Positions 38,850 through 47,728 of a stretch of DNA of 64,000 nt are shown piece after piece. The notes beneath the pieces were generated by a model. That model was not told the origin of the DNA, ran no database searches, and saw only the letters and a program-made list of their open reading frames with translations. Both the position numbers and the translations under genes were made by a program. The DNA is from Burkholderiales bacterium UBA1834 (lineage in GTDB: Bacteria > Pseudomonadota > Gammaproteobacteria > Burkholderiales > Burkholderiaceae_C), in the NCBI GenBank assembly GCA_002339015.1, contig DDJC01000091.1:61288-125287 (forward strand), in the 5' to 3' direction. Positions within the stretch are counted from its first letter, which is position 1; each line of letters begins with the position of its first letter.

Positions 38850-40070
38850 TTAGCGCGTTATTTGTGAAGCGCATCTATCGATGAGTGCGCGATAGCGTTG
38901 CTCGCCCTGGGCCAAGCTATAGCATTCCTCCACATCCTGTCGGGCTTTATTGCGCAAGGGTTGTAGTGCTTTAGGGGACATCAGGGCAGTAACAACCCGG
39001 TCTGCGATGTCCCCAGGGCCGAAGAAGTCGACCAGCAGACCGTTCTCGCCATCCCGGATCACTTCATGCACCGGTGCCGTGCGCGAGCCAATTACGAGGC
39101 AGCCGGTTGCCATGGCTTCCAGCATGGACCATGACAACACAAAGGGATAGGTCAGGTAGACATGAGCGGCAGAGATCTGCAGCACCTTGCGGTAAGTGCC
39201 ATACGGTACTTTGCCCAGAAAGTGCGTGCGCGCCGGATCGAGTGAGACCTCTCTCAGCATTCTTTCGCGCCAGTTCGTCGTGTCGGCCGGCTGCTGTCCA
39301 TAGCTGACGCCATCGCCACCCACGATGACAGCATGGCAGTTAGCATGGGCCTTTTGAACGCGCTCGAGCGCGCGCATGAAGCTGTGGAATCCACGATAGG
39401 GTTCTAGGTTACGCGCCACGTAGGTGATCACAGGATCGCCTGCCTTGAGCACTTGGCCATTGGGCATGATCAGGTGGGCAGTCGGATCGGGCGCCAACAA
39501 AGCCGTGTCGATGCCCTCATGAATGAGTTCAATCTTCGGTTGAAAGATCGACGGGTGTCGGCTGCGTTGCCAAGCAGTGGGGCTGACTGCGGCATTACAC
39601 TGCTCGAGATTGAGTGCATGCAGAGCGTTCCAGGTACGCATGCGTGCAAGTCCATCGAAGTGGGTGGGGAACTCGGGATCAAAGCCGATGTCGCTCCCAG
39701 CAGTTCCGTAGTACCACTCGCAGAAGTGAATCAAACGTACCTCTGGAAAGATGTCGCGTACATAGAGCGTTTCGCCCCAGCCTGGATGGGCAAGGATGAC
39801 GTCTGGGACATAGCCCCGCTTCTTGAGTTGTTGCAGCGCCCGCGCGACGGCTTGGCCGTGCAGAACGGCACCTTCCATCTGTCGCAGGTATTGGTGCTGC
39901 GCCATGCCCACCTCCCGGTGAAGCTTGTACTTAAACCAGTGGACATTGGACAGGCCAGGGGCTGTGTCGCGCCCTAATCCGAGCACCTCCCAGCCAGTTC
40001 GGCCATTCCAAGCCTGCGCGATATGGCGAAACTGGCCTGGAAAGTTTTGATGGATTAGCAGGATGCGCAT
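38850..40070 (-). CDS. GT4-type glycosyltransferase in the T1SS operon
   Basis: 406 residues. A GT-B glycosyltransferase: N-terminal MRILLIHQNFPGQFRHIA, acceptor-domain stretch VILAHPGWGETLYVRD, nucleotide-sugar-binding half with TYVARNLEPYRGFHSFMRAL, VIVGGDGVSYG and LSWSMLEAMATGCLVIGS (the E-x7-E-like region). No membrane helix. It lies 15 bp after the fusion-protein gene on the same strand, so it is expressed with the secretion machinery. Probably modifies the RTX protein or a cell-surface glycan before export; the sugar and acceptor cannot be told. Confidence 0.88.
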   Translation of the reverse strand: MRILLIHQNFPGQFRHIAQAWNGRTGWEVLGLGRDTAPGLSNVHWFKYKLHREVGMAQHQYLRQMEGAVLHGQAVARALQQLKKRGYVPDVILAHPGWGETLYVRDIFPEVRLIHFCEWYYGTAGSDIGFDPEFPTHFDGLARMRTWNALHALNLEQCNAAVSPTAWQRSRHPSIFQPKIELIHEGIDTALLAPDPTAHLIMPNGQVLKAGDPVITYVARNLEPYRGFHSFMRALERVQKAHANCHAVIVGGDGVSYGQQPADTTNWRERMLREVSLDPARTHFLGKVPYGTYRKVLQISAAHVYLTYPFVLSWSMLEAMATGCLVIGSRTAPVHEVIRDGENGLLVDFFGPGDIADRVVTALMSPKALQPLRNKARQDVEECYSLAQGEQRYRALIDRCASQITR

Positions 40071-40084
40071 GGTGGACGTGCGGG

Positions 40085-41584
40085 TCAGCGTTCGCGCATG
40101 CTTTCCTGTGCATGCGATTGAACTGGGCTCAGCAAGTACTCGATGACTCGGCGTTTGCCCGTCTTGATCTCGGCCGTCACATTCATCCCCGGACTCAGCT
40201 TGATGGCCTTGCCATCGACATGGATGGTGTTCTGCGCAAGGGTCAAGGTGGCAGGAAACAGTGCACCGCGCTTTTCATCCTGCACCGCATCTGCCGTGAT
40301 CGTGCTCACCGTGGCTGGTACTGTGCCGTAGCGCGTATATGGAAACGTTTCCAACTTGATTTCAGCCGCCTGTGCTGCATTGACGAAACCCACGTCTTTG
40401 TTCTCCAACGTGACCTCGGCTGTCACGTGTGCTTGATCAGGCACCACTACCAGCAGCACCTGGGCTGGTGTAACCACACCACCAGTGGTATGCACGGCCA
40501 GTTGCTGCACAGTGCCAGTGGTCGGAGCTGTAAGGGTGGTCAGGCGTTCACGTTGCAAGGCCTTGGTGCTTTCTTCTGCCAGTTGGCGCTGCGCCAGGTC
40601 TGCCTTGGCATGGCGTTCGCTCAGCGCCTTGAGTAGGTCAGTTCGCCATGCAATGCGCCCACGCTGCGCTTGAGCCAGTGCGGCCTTGGCTTCTTCTAGA
40701 CGGGCAATGTAGGTCCGCAGGTCCTGCTCCATTTCGATGCGAATCTGGGTACGGTCCTGGCCAGCATGCTGACTGACAAAGCCTTGTTTCGAAAGCGCCT
40801 CGAAATCGGCTTCGCGCTTTTGCACCATAGGCAGCGTGGCGTTGAGTTTGGCAATCTGCTCGCGCACAGTTTCGATCTCGGCCTGCTTTGCGGCGATGTC
40901 GGCGCGGAGTTTGGCCTGCTGCGCCTGAATATCCTGCCATTCAGCGGCGAGCTGGGCTTGTATTGCCGTAAGGATGTTATCGTCCAGATCGGCCGCCGCC
41001 TTGGGCAGGCTGGGCTCGCCATGTACATCTTTATCTACAGACTGATCGTGCCCACGGCCCCTGCTCGTCGTGAGAGCGGCGAGTAGCGCCTGCGTACGCC
41101 ACAACTCTGATAGAGCGGCACCTCGTTCCTGCGTGACTCGGCGGTTGTCGGCGCGGGCGGTGGTGGGGTCTAGTTCGATTAGCAAATCTCCAAACTTGAC
41201 CTTATCTCCGTCACGTACATGGATCGCCATGACGACGCTAGCTTCCAGGGGCTGGACCAGCTTGGTGCCCTCGCTGACCACTATGCGGCCAGGAGCCACA
41301 GCAACGATGTCAAGCTGTCCGAAACAGGCCCAGGCCAGCGCAATGAGGAACAAGCTCATGACGGCCAACATCACTCGCCGTGGCGCGGGATGCGGTGGGG
41401 TTGCCTGCAAGCTCAGGGCGGCTGGCAAGAACGCTGCTTCATCCGCTAGGCGCGCTGGCCCTGCAAGTTCATGGCGTTGTGCCCAGGCCGCCTGCCAGAT
41501 GACCCGATAACGGGCCAGCAGTTCGATGAGTGGGTGGCGGTGCACGGTTGCCGTAGCCTTAACGTTGAGAGGCGGCGAGATCAT
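40085..41584 (-). CDS. HlyD-family type I secretion membrane-fusion protein
   Basis: 499 residues. A cytoplasmic N-terminus and one membrane helix at about 70-90 (VMLAVMSLFLIALAWACFG) are followed by a lipoyl-like motif (VQPLEASVVMAIHVRDGDKV), long coiled coils (about 130-380), the second lipoyl half (LTAPTTGTVQQLAVHTTGG) and a beta-barrel ending with the HlyD signature SPGMNVTAEIKTGKRRVIEY. It links the ABC transporter to an outer-membrane TolC. It overlaps the ABC gene by 4 bp. Confidence 0.95.
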   Translation of the reverse strand: MISPPLNVKATATVHRHPLIELLARYRVIWQAAWAQRHELAGPARLADEAAFLPAALSLQATPPHPAPRRVMLAVMSLFLIALAWACFGQLDIVAVAPGRIVVSEGTKLVQPLEASVVMAIHVRDGDKVKFGDLLIELDPTTARADNRRVTQERGAALSELWRTQALLAALTTSRGRGHDQSVDKDVHGEPSLPKAAADLDDNILTAIQAQLAAEWQDIQAQQAKLRADIAAKQAEIETVREQIAKLNATLPMVQKREADFEALSKQGFVSQHAGQDRTQIRIEMEQDLRTYIARLEEAKAALAQAQRGRIAWRTDLLKALSERHAKADLAQRQLAEESTKALQRERLTTLTAPTTGTVQQLAVHTTGGVVTPAQVLLVVVPDQAHVTAEVTLENKDVGFVNAAQAAEIKLETFPYTRYGTVPATVSTITADAVQDEKRGALFPATLTLAQNTIHVDGKAIKLSPGMNVTAEIKTGKRRVIEYLLSPVQSHAQESMRER

Positions 41585-43827
41585 GCCGTGCTCTCTTCCT
41601 GGGGCGATACGCCACCACTTAGCTGCATGCGCCAGAGGTAGGCGTAGAGCCCACGTTGGTTCTTGACCAGTTCGTCGTGCGAACCGTTCTCGACAATGCG
41701 CCCCTTGTCCATGGCGATGACACGATGGGCATGGCGCACAGCGCTCAGGCGATGGGCAATGATCAGAACGGTTCGGCCCTTGCAGATGTTGGCCATGTTG
41801 CGTTGGATGATGGCCTCAGATTCATAGTCCAGCGCGCTGGTGGCTTCGTCAAAAATCAGGATTCGCGGGTTGCTGAAAAGTGCCCGCGCGATGGCGATAC
41901 GCTGACGCTGGCCGCCGCTTAAGCTGGCGCCCTGCTCACCCACCAACGTGTCGTAACCCTCTGGCAACTCGCTTATGAAATCGTGTGCGCCGGCCATGCG
42001 CGCGGCGTGCACAATGGCCGTGATGGGAGCGGCAGGATCTGCAATGGCGATGTTCTCGCGCACGCTCCGATTGAACAAAAAGTTGTCCTGCAAGACTACG
42101 CCGACCTGCCTGCGCAGCTGGGCCGCGTCGATCAGGCTGATATCTATGCCATCAACCAGCAGGCGACCTTGTTCAGGCACATACAAGCGCTGCACCAGCT
42201 TGGTCAACGTGCTCTTGCCGGAGCCCGAACGCCCGACAATGCCGATGACCTCGCCAGGACGCACGTCCAGGCTGACACCTTGCAGCACAGGGGCGGCCTC
42301 GGGACGGTAGCGGAAGGTGACCTGGTCGAGCGTGATGCGGCCCTTGATCGGTGGCAACTGAGCGGCGTTGGTGGGAGGTACCTCGGTGCGGGTGTTTAGG
42401 ATGTCGCCCAGGCGCTGCATGGAGATGCCCGTCTGCTGAAAGTCCGTCCACATCTGCGCCATGCGCATGATGGGCTGCGAAACGCGCCCAGCGAACATGT
42501 TGAAGGCCACGAACTGACCTACGGTCAGCTCCTGATCCATCACAATCTTGGCGCCATACCACAGGGTGGCGGCGTTGATCACCTTGCCGACGAGGTTAAT
42601 GGCCTCGTGGGCCCAAGTGGCGAGCGTCTGCGTCTTGAAGCTGGCAGAGACATAGGCGGCCAGGCCGTTGTCCCAGCGGCGGGCCATGGCTGGCTCCAGC
42701 GCATTGGCCTTGACGGTCTGGATGCCTGTGATGGTCTCGACCAGCAACGACTGGTTCTCAGCACCGCGTGCAAATTTCTCGTCGAGCCGGCGGCGCAAGA
42801 TGGGCACCACCGCCAAGCTAATGCCGGCATACAGTGGCAGACTTGCCAACACGATCAGTGTGAGCGGCACGCTGTAGAAAAACATCACCGCAATGAACAG
42901 CGTAGAGAAAACCACGTCGATCACCAGTGTGAGTGCGTTACCCGTTAGAAAGCTGCGGACATTTTCAAGCTCCCGTACGCGAGCTACCGAATCACCCACG
43001 CGGCGAGCCTGAAAGTAGGCAAGCGGCAAACGTAGCAGGTGCTGGAACAGGCTCGCACCAAGTTCGACATCGATACGACTGGTGGTGTGGCTGAACACGT
43101 AGGCGCGCAGGCCTGTGAGCGTGCTCTCAAAAACAACTACGACCAGCAGGCCGATGATTAGTACATCCAGCGTGCTCATGCCACGGTGCACCAGCACTTT
43201 GTCCATCACAACCTGGAAGAACAACGGGCTTATCAGCGCGAACAGCTGCAGGAAGACCGACACCACCAGCACTTCGCCAAGCAGTTTGCGATACTTGACG
43301 ATGGCTGGGACAAACCAGCTGAAATCGAACTTGGCAAGTTCGCCAGTCAAGCTGGCGCGGCTGGTAGCAACCAACAGTTCGCCTTGGCCGGTGGGCGCCC
43401 ATTGCTGGACAAAAACCTCCATTGGCTCAATGGTGGGCCGACCGCCGCCTTCGGCCGAAGGATCCTGGAAAAGTACGCGTTGGCCATCGCACTGGGCTAG
43501 CAGCACCCAGCGGTCAGTGCCATCGGAACTCTTCAACCGAGCAATGGCGGGCAAGGGAGCCAGATCCAGGCGGTCAGCGCTGGTGCGGCTAATCTTGGCC
43601 TTTAGTCCGAGGTGCTTGGCGGCCCGCAGCATGCATAAGGGCGTCAGCGGCTCGCTGGGTGTCAAGCCCAACTGATGCGCTAGGGTGCCGGGATCGGCGG
43701 CTATGTGGTGCAGGCGGGCAAGGAGAGCAACGGTAAGGAGGCCTGCGCTCGGCGCCACCTGTTCAGCCCCGCTATACTCAAGCGAATACCGAGGGCCTCC
43801 CCCCACTTCTCCCTGACTGTTTCCCAT
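41581..43827 (-). CDS. Type I secretion ABC transporter (HlyB/C39-like domain type)
   Basis: 748 residues, with a good ribosome site (GGGAAG) before the ATG. Residues about 25-155 are a C39-like domain with no Cys at the expected catalytic position (GLLTVALLARLHHIA), as in HlyB, so it binds rather than cleaves the substrate. A six-helix export domain (about 180-460) and a nucleotide-binding domain follow: Walker A GRSGSGKST, signature LSGGQRQRIAIARAL, Walker B ILIFDEATSALD. It exports the RTX protein in one step with the fusion protein and a TolC. First gene of the operon. Confidence 0.95.
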   Translation of the reverse strand: MGNSQGEVGGGPRYSLEYSGAEQVAPSAGLLTVALLARLHHIAADPGTLAHQLGLTPSEPLTPLCMLRAAKHLGLKAKISRTSADRLDLAPLPAIARLKSSDGTDRWVLLAQCDGQRVLFQDPSAEGGGRPTIEPMEVFVQQWAPTGQGELLVATSRASLTGELAKFDFSWFVPAIVKYRKLLGEVLVVSVFLQLFALISPLFFQVVMDKVLVHRGMSTLDVLIIGLLVVVVFESTLTGLRAYVFSHTTSRIDVELGASLFQHLLRLPLAYFQARRVGDSVARVRELENVRSFLTGNALTLVIDVVFSTLFIAVMFFYSVPLTLIVLASLPLYAGISLAVVPILRRRLDEKFARGAENQSLLVETITGIQTVKANALEPAMARRWDNGLAAYVSASFKTQTLATWAHEAINLVGKVINAATLWYGAKIVMDQELTVGQFVAFNMFAGRVSQPIMRMAQMWTDFQQTGISMQRLGDILNTRTEVPPTNAAQLPPIKGRITLDQVTFRYRPEAAPVLQGVSLDVRPGEVIGIVGRSGSGKSTLTKLVQRLYVPEQGRLLVDGIDISLIDAAQLRRQVGVVLQDNFLFNRSVRENIAIADPAAPITAIVHAARMAGAHDFISELPEGYDTLVGEQGASLSGGQRQRIAIARALFSNPRILIFDEATSALDYESEAIIQRNMANICKGRTVLIIAHRLSAVRHAHRVIAMDKGRIVENGSHDELVKNQRGLYAYLWRMQLSGGVSPQEESTA

Positions 43828-44502
43828 TTACTTCTTCCCTTGCCGCAGATCAACGGCGTTTTTTTTTAGACTAAGGCCCCCTCATGACAGTGGTATGAAA
43901 AGCCGGTCGGTGCAGCTTTTCGAATGGTTGATTCCATGTCCGCCATTTCATGGGCTCGGTTCGTTATGAGGCCTTCGACGTTCTCGCCGGCCGAAAACTG
44001 AGCCCCATTGTTAGGTATGCCGATCTGAGACTGAGCCAGGTGTTCAAGCTACTCTGCTGCTTTTTGATGCAGTGGGTTTCGATGAGTGATTGATCCCACC
44101 CCAGGATTTCGGACCTCTCTCCAACTGGTTGGTATGGCCTGAGGGGGCAGGTCATGCTGCACAGCCTTTTATCTGTGTTCAACCGCGCCAAGCACTTTTG
44201 GTCCTATGGGCATTAGACTTCGGGTGGAAGCGGAATGAAGCCGAAGGCAACAGCTTGGCGATGCCCGACCATGCGGGTAACACTCACTTCGACTCGACAA
44301 GTCCCTTGCCCGCGACATAGGCTGTTCCGCTGATCCCAAGGAAATAGAGCCAAGATTCGTCGAACACAGGGTAAGTCAACTGCTGCATCAGATGATAGAT
44401 GCTGATGTTGGCGCCGACCGAATTTTGAGCCACCGTACCGATTCAAATTTGAGCCAGGGCTAAGGCCGGGTGCGTGAGCGCCCGGTTGTGGATAAGTGTA
44501 GG
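43828..44502. other. 675-bp region without an intact gene; operon leader and IS debris
   Basis: The ABC gene leader includes a run of nine T (plus strand) at 43859-43867 and an inverted repeat GAAAAGC/GCTTTTC at 43897-43903 and 43915-43921, a possible operator or upstream terminator. Repeated motifs such as ACTGAGCCAGGTGTTCAA and AATTTGAGCCAGGG (43990-44460) resemble IS21-type end sequences. On the minus strand, about 44295-44430 reads LTYPVFDESWLYFLGISGTA followed by YVAGKGL and a stop, the C-terminal tail of an unidentified membrane-type protein. A 47-codon plus-strand frame at 43950-44093 was not recognised. Confidence 0.5.
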
Positions 44503-44800
44503 TCAGCCTGCATCCGGAGCTGACACTTTGCGGGCCTGCTCACGCGCCCTGATGCGCTTCTTGGCCACCGCCGTGCTGTGCAAGAAGCGATGGCTGTCGT
44601 TGCCGGTCTCGATGATGTGGCAGTGATGCGTGAGTCGATCCAGCAGGGCCGTGGTCATCTTGGCATCGCCGAACACGCTGGACCACTCGGCGAAGTCCAG
44701 GTTGGTGGTGATCATCACGCTGGTGTGCTCATATAGCCGACTCAGCAGATGGAACAACAGGGCGCCGCCAGCCTGGCTGAAGGGCAGATACACGCGGTTG
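44503..44800 (-). pseudogene. IS21-family istB fragment (C-terminal part)
   Basis: About 99 codons matching the C-terminal half of IstB, the AAA+ helper of IS21 transposition: [59 protein letters not shown]. The Walker A part is missing; similarity stops at the junction near 44800. Confidence 0.88.
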
Positions 44801-44802
44801 AC

Positions 44803-45001
44803 GGACTTCATCCGTCAATGGCGAGCAGAGGAAGGCCGCGCATCGGTGCGCAACGCGTTCGTGCCGCTGACGTTCGAGCTGGGCGAGGCGTTCCAGTTCG
44901 ACTGGAGTGAGGAAGGTCTGGTGATCGGCGGCGTGTATCGCCGGGTACAGGTGGCGCACATGAAGCTGTGTGCCAGCCGAGCGTTCTGGCTGGTGGCTTA
45001 G
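44803..45001 (+). pseudogene. IS21-family istA fragment (central part)
   Basis: About 65 codons, [16 protein letters not shown] start through FVPLTFELGEAFQFDWSEE to VQVAHMKLCASRAFWLVA and an in-frame stop. It corresponds to the same IstA region as the left fragment at 23760-23851 but is clearly a different element. It points away from the istB fragment, whereas in a normal IS21 istA and istB lie in tandem; 44798-44818 holds the perfect inverted repeat TTGACGGA/TCCGTCAA at the joint. Confidence 0.85.
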
Positions 45002-45105
45002 CTCTCATGTGCTTCCTCGCTTTGCGCAGATCGATAGAACAAAATAGTTGTTTTGCTCATAATAAAGCCTGTCCAAAATGCGCAGACCGCATTTAGAGGG
45101 GGTGT

Positions 45106-46050
45106 ATGAACTTTCAGCAATTGCGATCGGTGCGCGAAGCGGTCCGTCGCGGCTTCAACCTCACCGAAGTGGCCCAGGCCCTGCATACTTCGCAGCCGGG
45201 GGTGAGCCGCCAGATCCGCGAACTGGAAGACGAACTGGGCATCGAGCTGTTCGTGCGGGCCGGCAAGCGCCTCACGGGCCTGACCGAACCGGGCACCCAG
45301 GTGCTGCCCATCATCGAACGCCTGCTGGCCGATTCGGATAACCTGCGCAACGCCTCGCGTGATTTCTCTCAGCACGACGCAGGCCCTCTGTCGATAGCGG
45401 CCACTCACTCACAAGCACGTTACGCCCTGCCATCGGCCGTGCGCGACTTCCGCCTGCTCTACCCCCAGGTCACCCTGAACCTGCACCAGGGCTCGCCCCG
45501 CCAGGTGGCCCAGATGCTGATCAGCGGCGAGGCCGACATCGGCATTGCCACCGAGGCCCTGGCGCAGTATGACCAGCTCGTCACCCTGCCGTGCTACCGC
45601 TGGACGCACAGCGTGGTCGTGCCCGTGGGCCACCCGCTGCTTGATGGCCAGCCCCTCACGCTGCAGCGCCTGGCCCGCCACCCCCTGGTCACTTACGACG
45701 CGGGCTACACCGGCCGCTCGCATATCGACGAGGCCTTCGCCCGCGAAGGCGTGCAGCCCAGCATCGTGCTGACCGCCATGGACGCCGATGTGATCAAGAC
45801 CTATGCCGAACTCGGCCTGGGCGTGGGGGTGGTCGCCTCCATCGCGTATGACGAAGAACGTGATCGCAACCTGCGCGCCATCGATGCGGGCCACCTGTTT
45901 GCCGTCAACATGACGCGCCTGGCCTTCCGCCGGGGCGCCTTCCTGCGCGGCTACGTGTATTCGTTCATCGAGACGTTTGCACCGCCGCTCACGCGCCGCG
46001 TGGTGGAACTGGCCATGCGCGCCGAGGTGGGCGAGAGCTTCGATATCTGA
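45106..46050 (+). CDS. cysB: CysB-type LysR transcriptional regulator
   Basis: 314 residues. The N-terminal winged helix (MNFQQLRSVREAVRRGFNLT, LHTSQPGVSRQIRELEDELG) and effector domain (ATHSQARYALP, TAMDADVIKTYAELGLGVGV) closely follow the CysB/Cbl branch, which activates sulfate assimilation genes in response to N-acetylserine. The region 45036-45063 upstream is A/T-rich with a CATAAT candidate -10. It is the first intact chromosomal gene right of the island. Confidence 0.9.
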   Translation: MNFQQLRSVREAVRRGFNLTEVAQALHTSQPGVSRQIRELEDELGIELFVRAGKRLTGLTEPGTQVLPIIERLLADSDNLRNASRDFSQHDAGPLSIAATHSQARYALPSAVRDFRLLYPQVTLNLHQGSPRQVAQMLISGEADIGIATEALAQYDQLVTLPCYRWTHSVVVPVGHPLLDGQPLTLQRLARHPLVTYDAGYTGRSHIDEAFAREGVQPSIVLTAMDADVIKTYAELGLGVGVVASIAYDEERDRNLRAIDAGHLFAVNMTRLAFRRGAFLRGYVYSFIETFAPPLTRRVVELAMRAEVGESFDI

Positions 46051-46053
46051 GGA

Positions 46054-46419
46054 TCACTCGTTAGCGCGCCGGCCGGGCATCAGGCGCTCCAGCGCCACAT
46101 CGATGACGATGCCCCACAGGCTATAGAGCACCGAGCCCAGCAGGGCGTCCCAGAAGCTGTTCACGTGGAAGCCTTCCAGCAGGCCCGAGGCCATCTGGAA
46201 GGTGATGGCGTTGATCACGAACAGGAACAGGCCCAGCGTGAGCAGTGTCACGGGCAGGGTCAGGATCACCAGCAAAGGACGCACGACCGCGTTCAACAGG
46301 CCCAGCACCAGGGCTGCCAGCATGGCCGCACCGAAATTCTTGACCTCGATGCCGCTGTCCCACTGGGACACCACCAGCAGCGCCGCCGACAGCAGCAGCC
46401 ATTTCAGAATCAGTTTCAT
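46054..46419 (-). CDS. Small four-helix membrane protein, Phage_holin_4_2 type (PF04020)
   Basis: 121 residues from the ATG at 46419; a longer frame to 46461 has no supporting site. Four hydrophobic segments (WLLLSAALLVVSQW, AAMLAALVLGLLNAVVRPLL, LPVTLLTLGLFLFVINAI, and a fourth near LLGSVLYSLWGIVID) match this common family of chromosomal membrane proteins, whose function is not established despite the holin name. It converges on cysB with a 3-bp gap. Confidence 0.85.
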   Translation of the reverse strand: MKLILKWLLLSAALLVVSQWDSGIEVKNFGAAMLAALVLGLLNAVVRPLLVILTLPVTLLTLGLFLFVINAITFQMASGLLEGFHVNSFWDALLGSVLYSLWGIVIDVALERLMPGRRANE

Positions 46420-46546
46420 GTAGACAGCATAGCGCCGCTTGGGCCATGATGCTGCGCGCATTCCCGTGACATAGCTGTCACGTTTGCGCGACTGGGCAGG
46501 GAAGACACCGGGCGAAGGGGCCCGGCTGGGCTCATAGTCTGCGGCT

Positions 46547-47728
46547 GTGTATCAATTGCTGGAATCTTTGCGCCGCGCCTTCGAGCGGCTCTTGAGCGGC
46601 ACCACGCCTGCGAGCCGGTGCCTGATGGCCATCGCCCTGGCCTCGCCGTTTTTCCTGATCTACCTGGGCTTGCACCAGATCGCCCTGGTGTCGGACACCA
46701 TCCGCCCCGGGGTGCGCGTGCCGGTGCTGTGGATCCTGCAGGCCGTGCTGGCGCTGGCCACGCTGGTGATGGCTGGGGCCTGGTGGCGTTTGTGGCCGCG
46801 CCGGCACCAGGCCGATCCCGTGCCGGCTGTTGAACTGCTGGTGGCCCTGAGCATCGGCCTGGGCTATGTGGGCATCGCCGTCTGTGCAGGAGCCTTCTCG
46901 GCCGCACCCACGCAGGTGCTGATGGGCGTGTTCACCATCGGCCTGATGCTGCTGCAGTGGCGCACCATGCTGATTGCCTTCCTCGTGTGCGCGCCCATGT
47001 TCGGCGTGTTCGACGCCCTGATGGTGCTGGACGTGGTCCCCTATGCCCCCGCCGTCACGGCGCAGGCGTTCCACAATGGAGAGCCAGTGTGGTGGTGGTC
47101 GCTGTGGCGGCACATGGTCTTCCACGTGGGCTGGGTGGTGGTGGCGGGGCTGATCTTCATGTTCTTCGGGCGGCTGGACGCGGTGCACGCCAAGCTCAAC
47201 CGCCTGTCGACCACCGATGTCCTCACGGGGCTGGCCAACCGGCGGGCCTTCATGGCGCGCCTGAACGCCGAGTTGCGCCGCCAGGCACGCACCGGCCGGC
47301 CCTTGTCGCTGGTGCTGGTCGATGCGGACCATTTCAAGCGCATCAACGACACGCATGGGCACCCCGCCGGAGACCAGGTGCTGGCCATGCTGGGCCGGCT
47401 GCTCTCGCTGGGGGTGCGCACGCCGGTGGACATGGCTGCGCGCCTGGGCGGCGAGGAGTTCGCCCTGCTGCTGCCCGACACCACCGTGGACGAGGCCGAA
47501 ACCGTGTGCCGGCGTCTTCAGCAGTTGCTGGCAGCCGAGTCCGTGCGTGCGCCCTCGGGCGATGTGCTGCGGCTCACGGTCAGCATGGGCGTGGTCGAAG
47601 GGCAGGGCCAGCGTCCCGAGCAGTTGCTGCGCCAGGCCGACACCAACCTCTACCAGGCCAAGGCGCAGGGGCGCAACCGCGCGGTCTACTCGGTGCTGGG
47701 GCCCCTGCTGTCGGAGGTGCCCGCGTGA
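46547..47728 (+). CDS. Membrane-bound diguanylate cyclase 1
   Basis: 393 residues from a GTG start. Six or so membrane helices in residues 25-205 are followed by a GGDEF domain (about 222-385): DVLTGLANRRAFMARL, DADHFKRINDTHGHPAGDQVL and the active-site loop LGGEEFALLLPD. It makes cyclic di-GMP from two GTP. The inhibitory RxxD site expected just before the loop reads TPVD, so product inhibition is probably lost. It overlaps the next gene by 4 bp (GTGA). Confidence 0.92.
   Translation: MYQLLESLRRAFERLLSGTTPASRCLMAIALASPFFLIYLGLHQIALVSDTIRPGVRVPVLWILQAVLALATLVMAGAWWRLWPRRHQADPVPAVELLVALSIGLGYVGIAVCAGAFSAAPTQVLMGVFTIGLMLLQWRTMLIAFLVCAPMFGVFDALMVLDVVPYAPAVTAQAFHNGEPVWWWSLWRHMVFHVGWVVVAGLIFMFFGRLDAVHAKLNRLSTTDVLTGLANRRAFMARLNAELRRQARTGRPLSLVLVDADHFKRINDTHGHPAGDQVLAMLGRLLSLGVRTPVDMAARLGGEEFALLLPDTTVDEAETVCRRLQQLLAAESVRAPSGDVLRLTVSMGVVEGQGQRPEQLLRQADTNLYQAKAQGRNRAVYSVLGPLLSEVPA

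Larger units (their letters stand above)
22255..45001. mobile_element. Lower-GC genomic island carrying a type I secretion toxin operon
   Basis: A block of about 22.7 kb between housekeeping genes (pncC on the left, cysB on the right) is framed by insertion-sequence material on both sides: IS3 plus an istA fragment on the left, istB and istA fragments on the right. The RTX gene and immunity gene inside are visibly richer in A+T than the flanking genes, with codons such as ATA, TTA and AAT common. No integrase or tRNA attachment site is seen. The boundaries are those of the IS debris, not a proven excision unit. Confidence 0.55.

Noticed and set aside
41581..43827. ABC transporter considered as a bacteriocin exporter with an active C39 peptidase
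   Set aside because: The catalytic Cys position in the N-terminal domain is not Cys, and the substrate is an RTX protein without a double-glycine leader.
46054..46419. Holin-like gene considered as evidence of a phage
   Set aside because: PF04020 proteins are common single chromosomal membrane proteins, and no lysis genes lie nearby.
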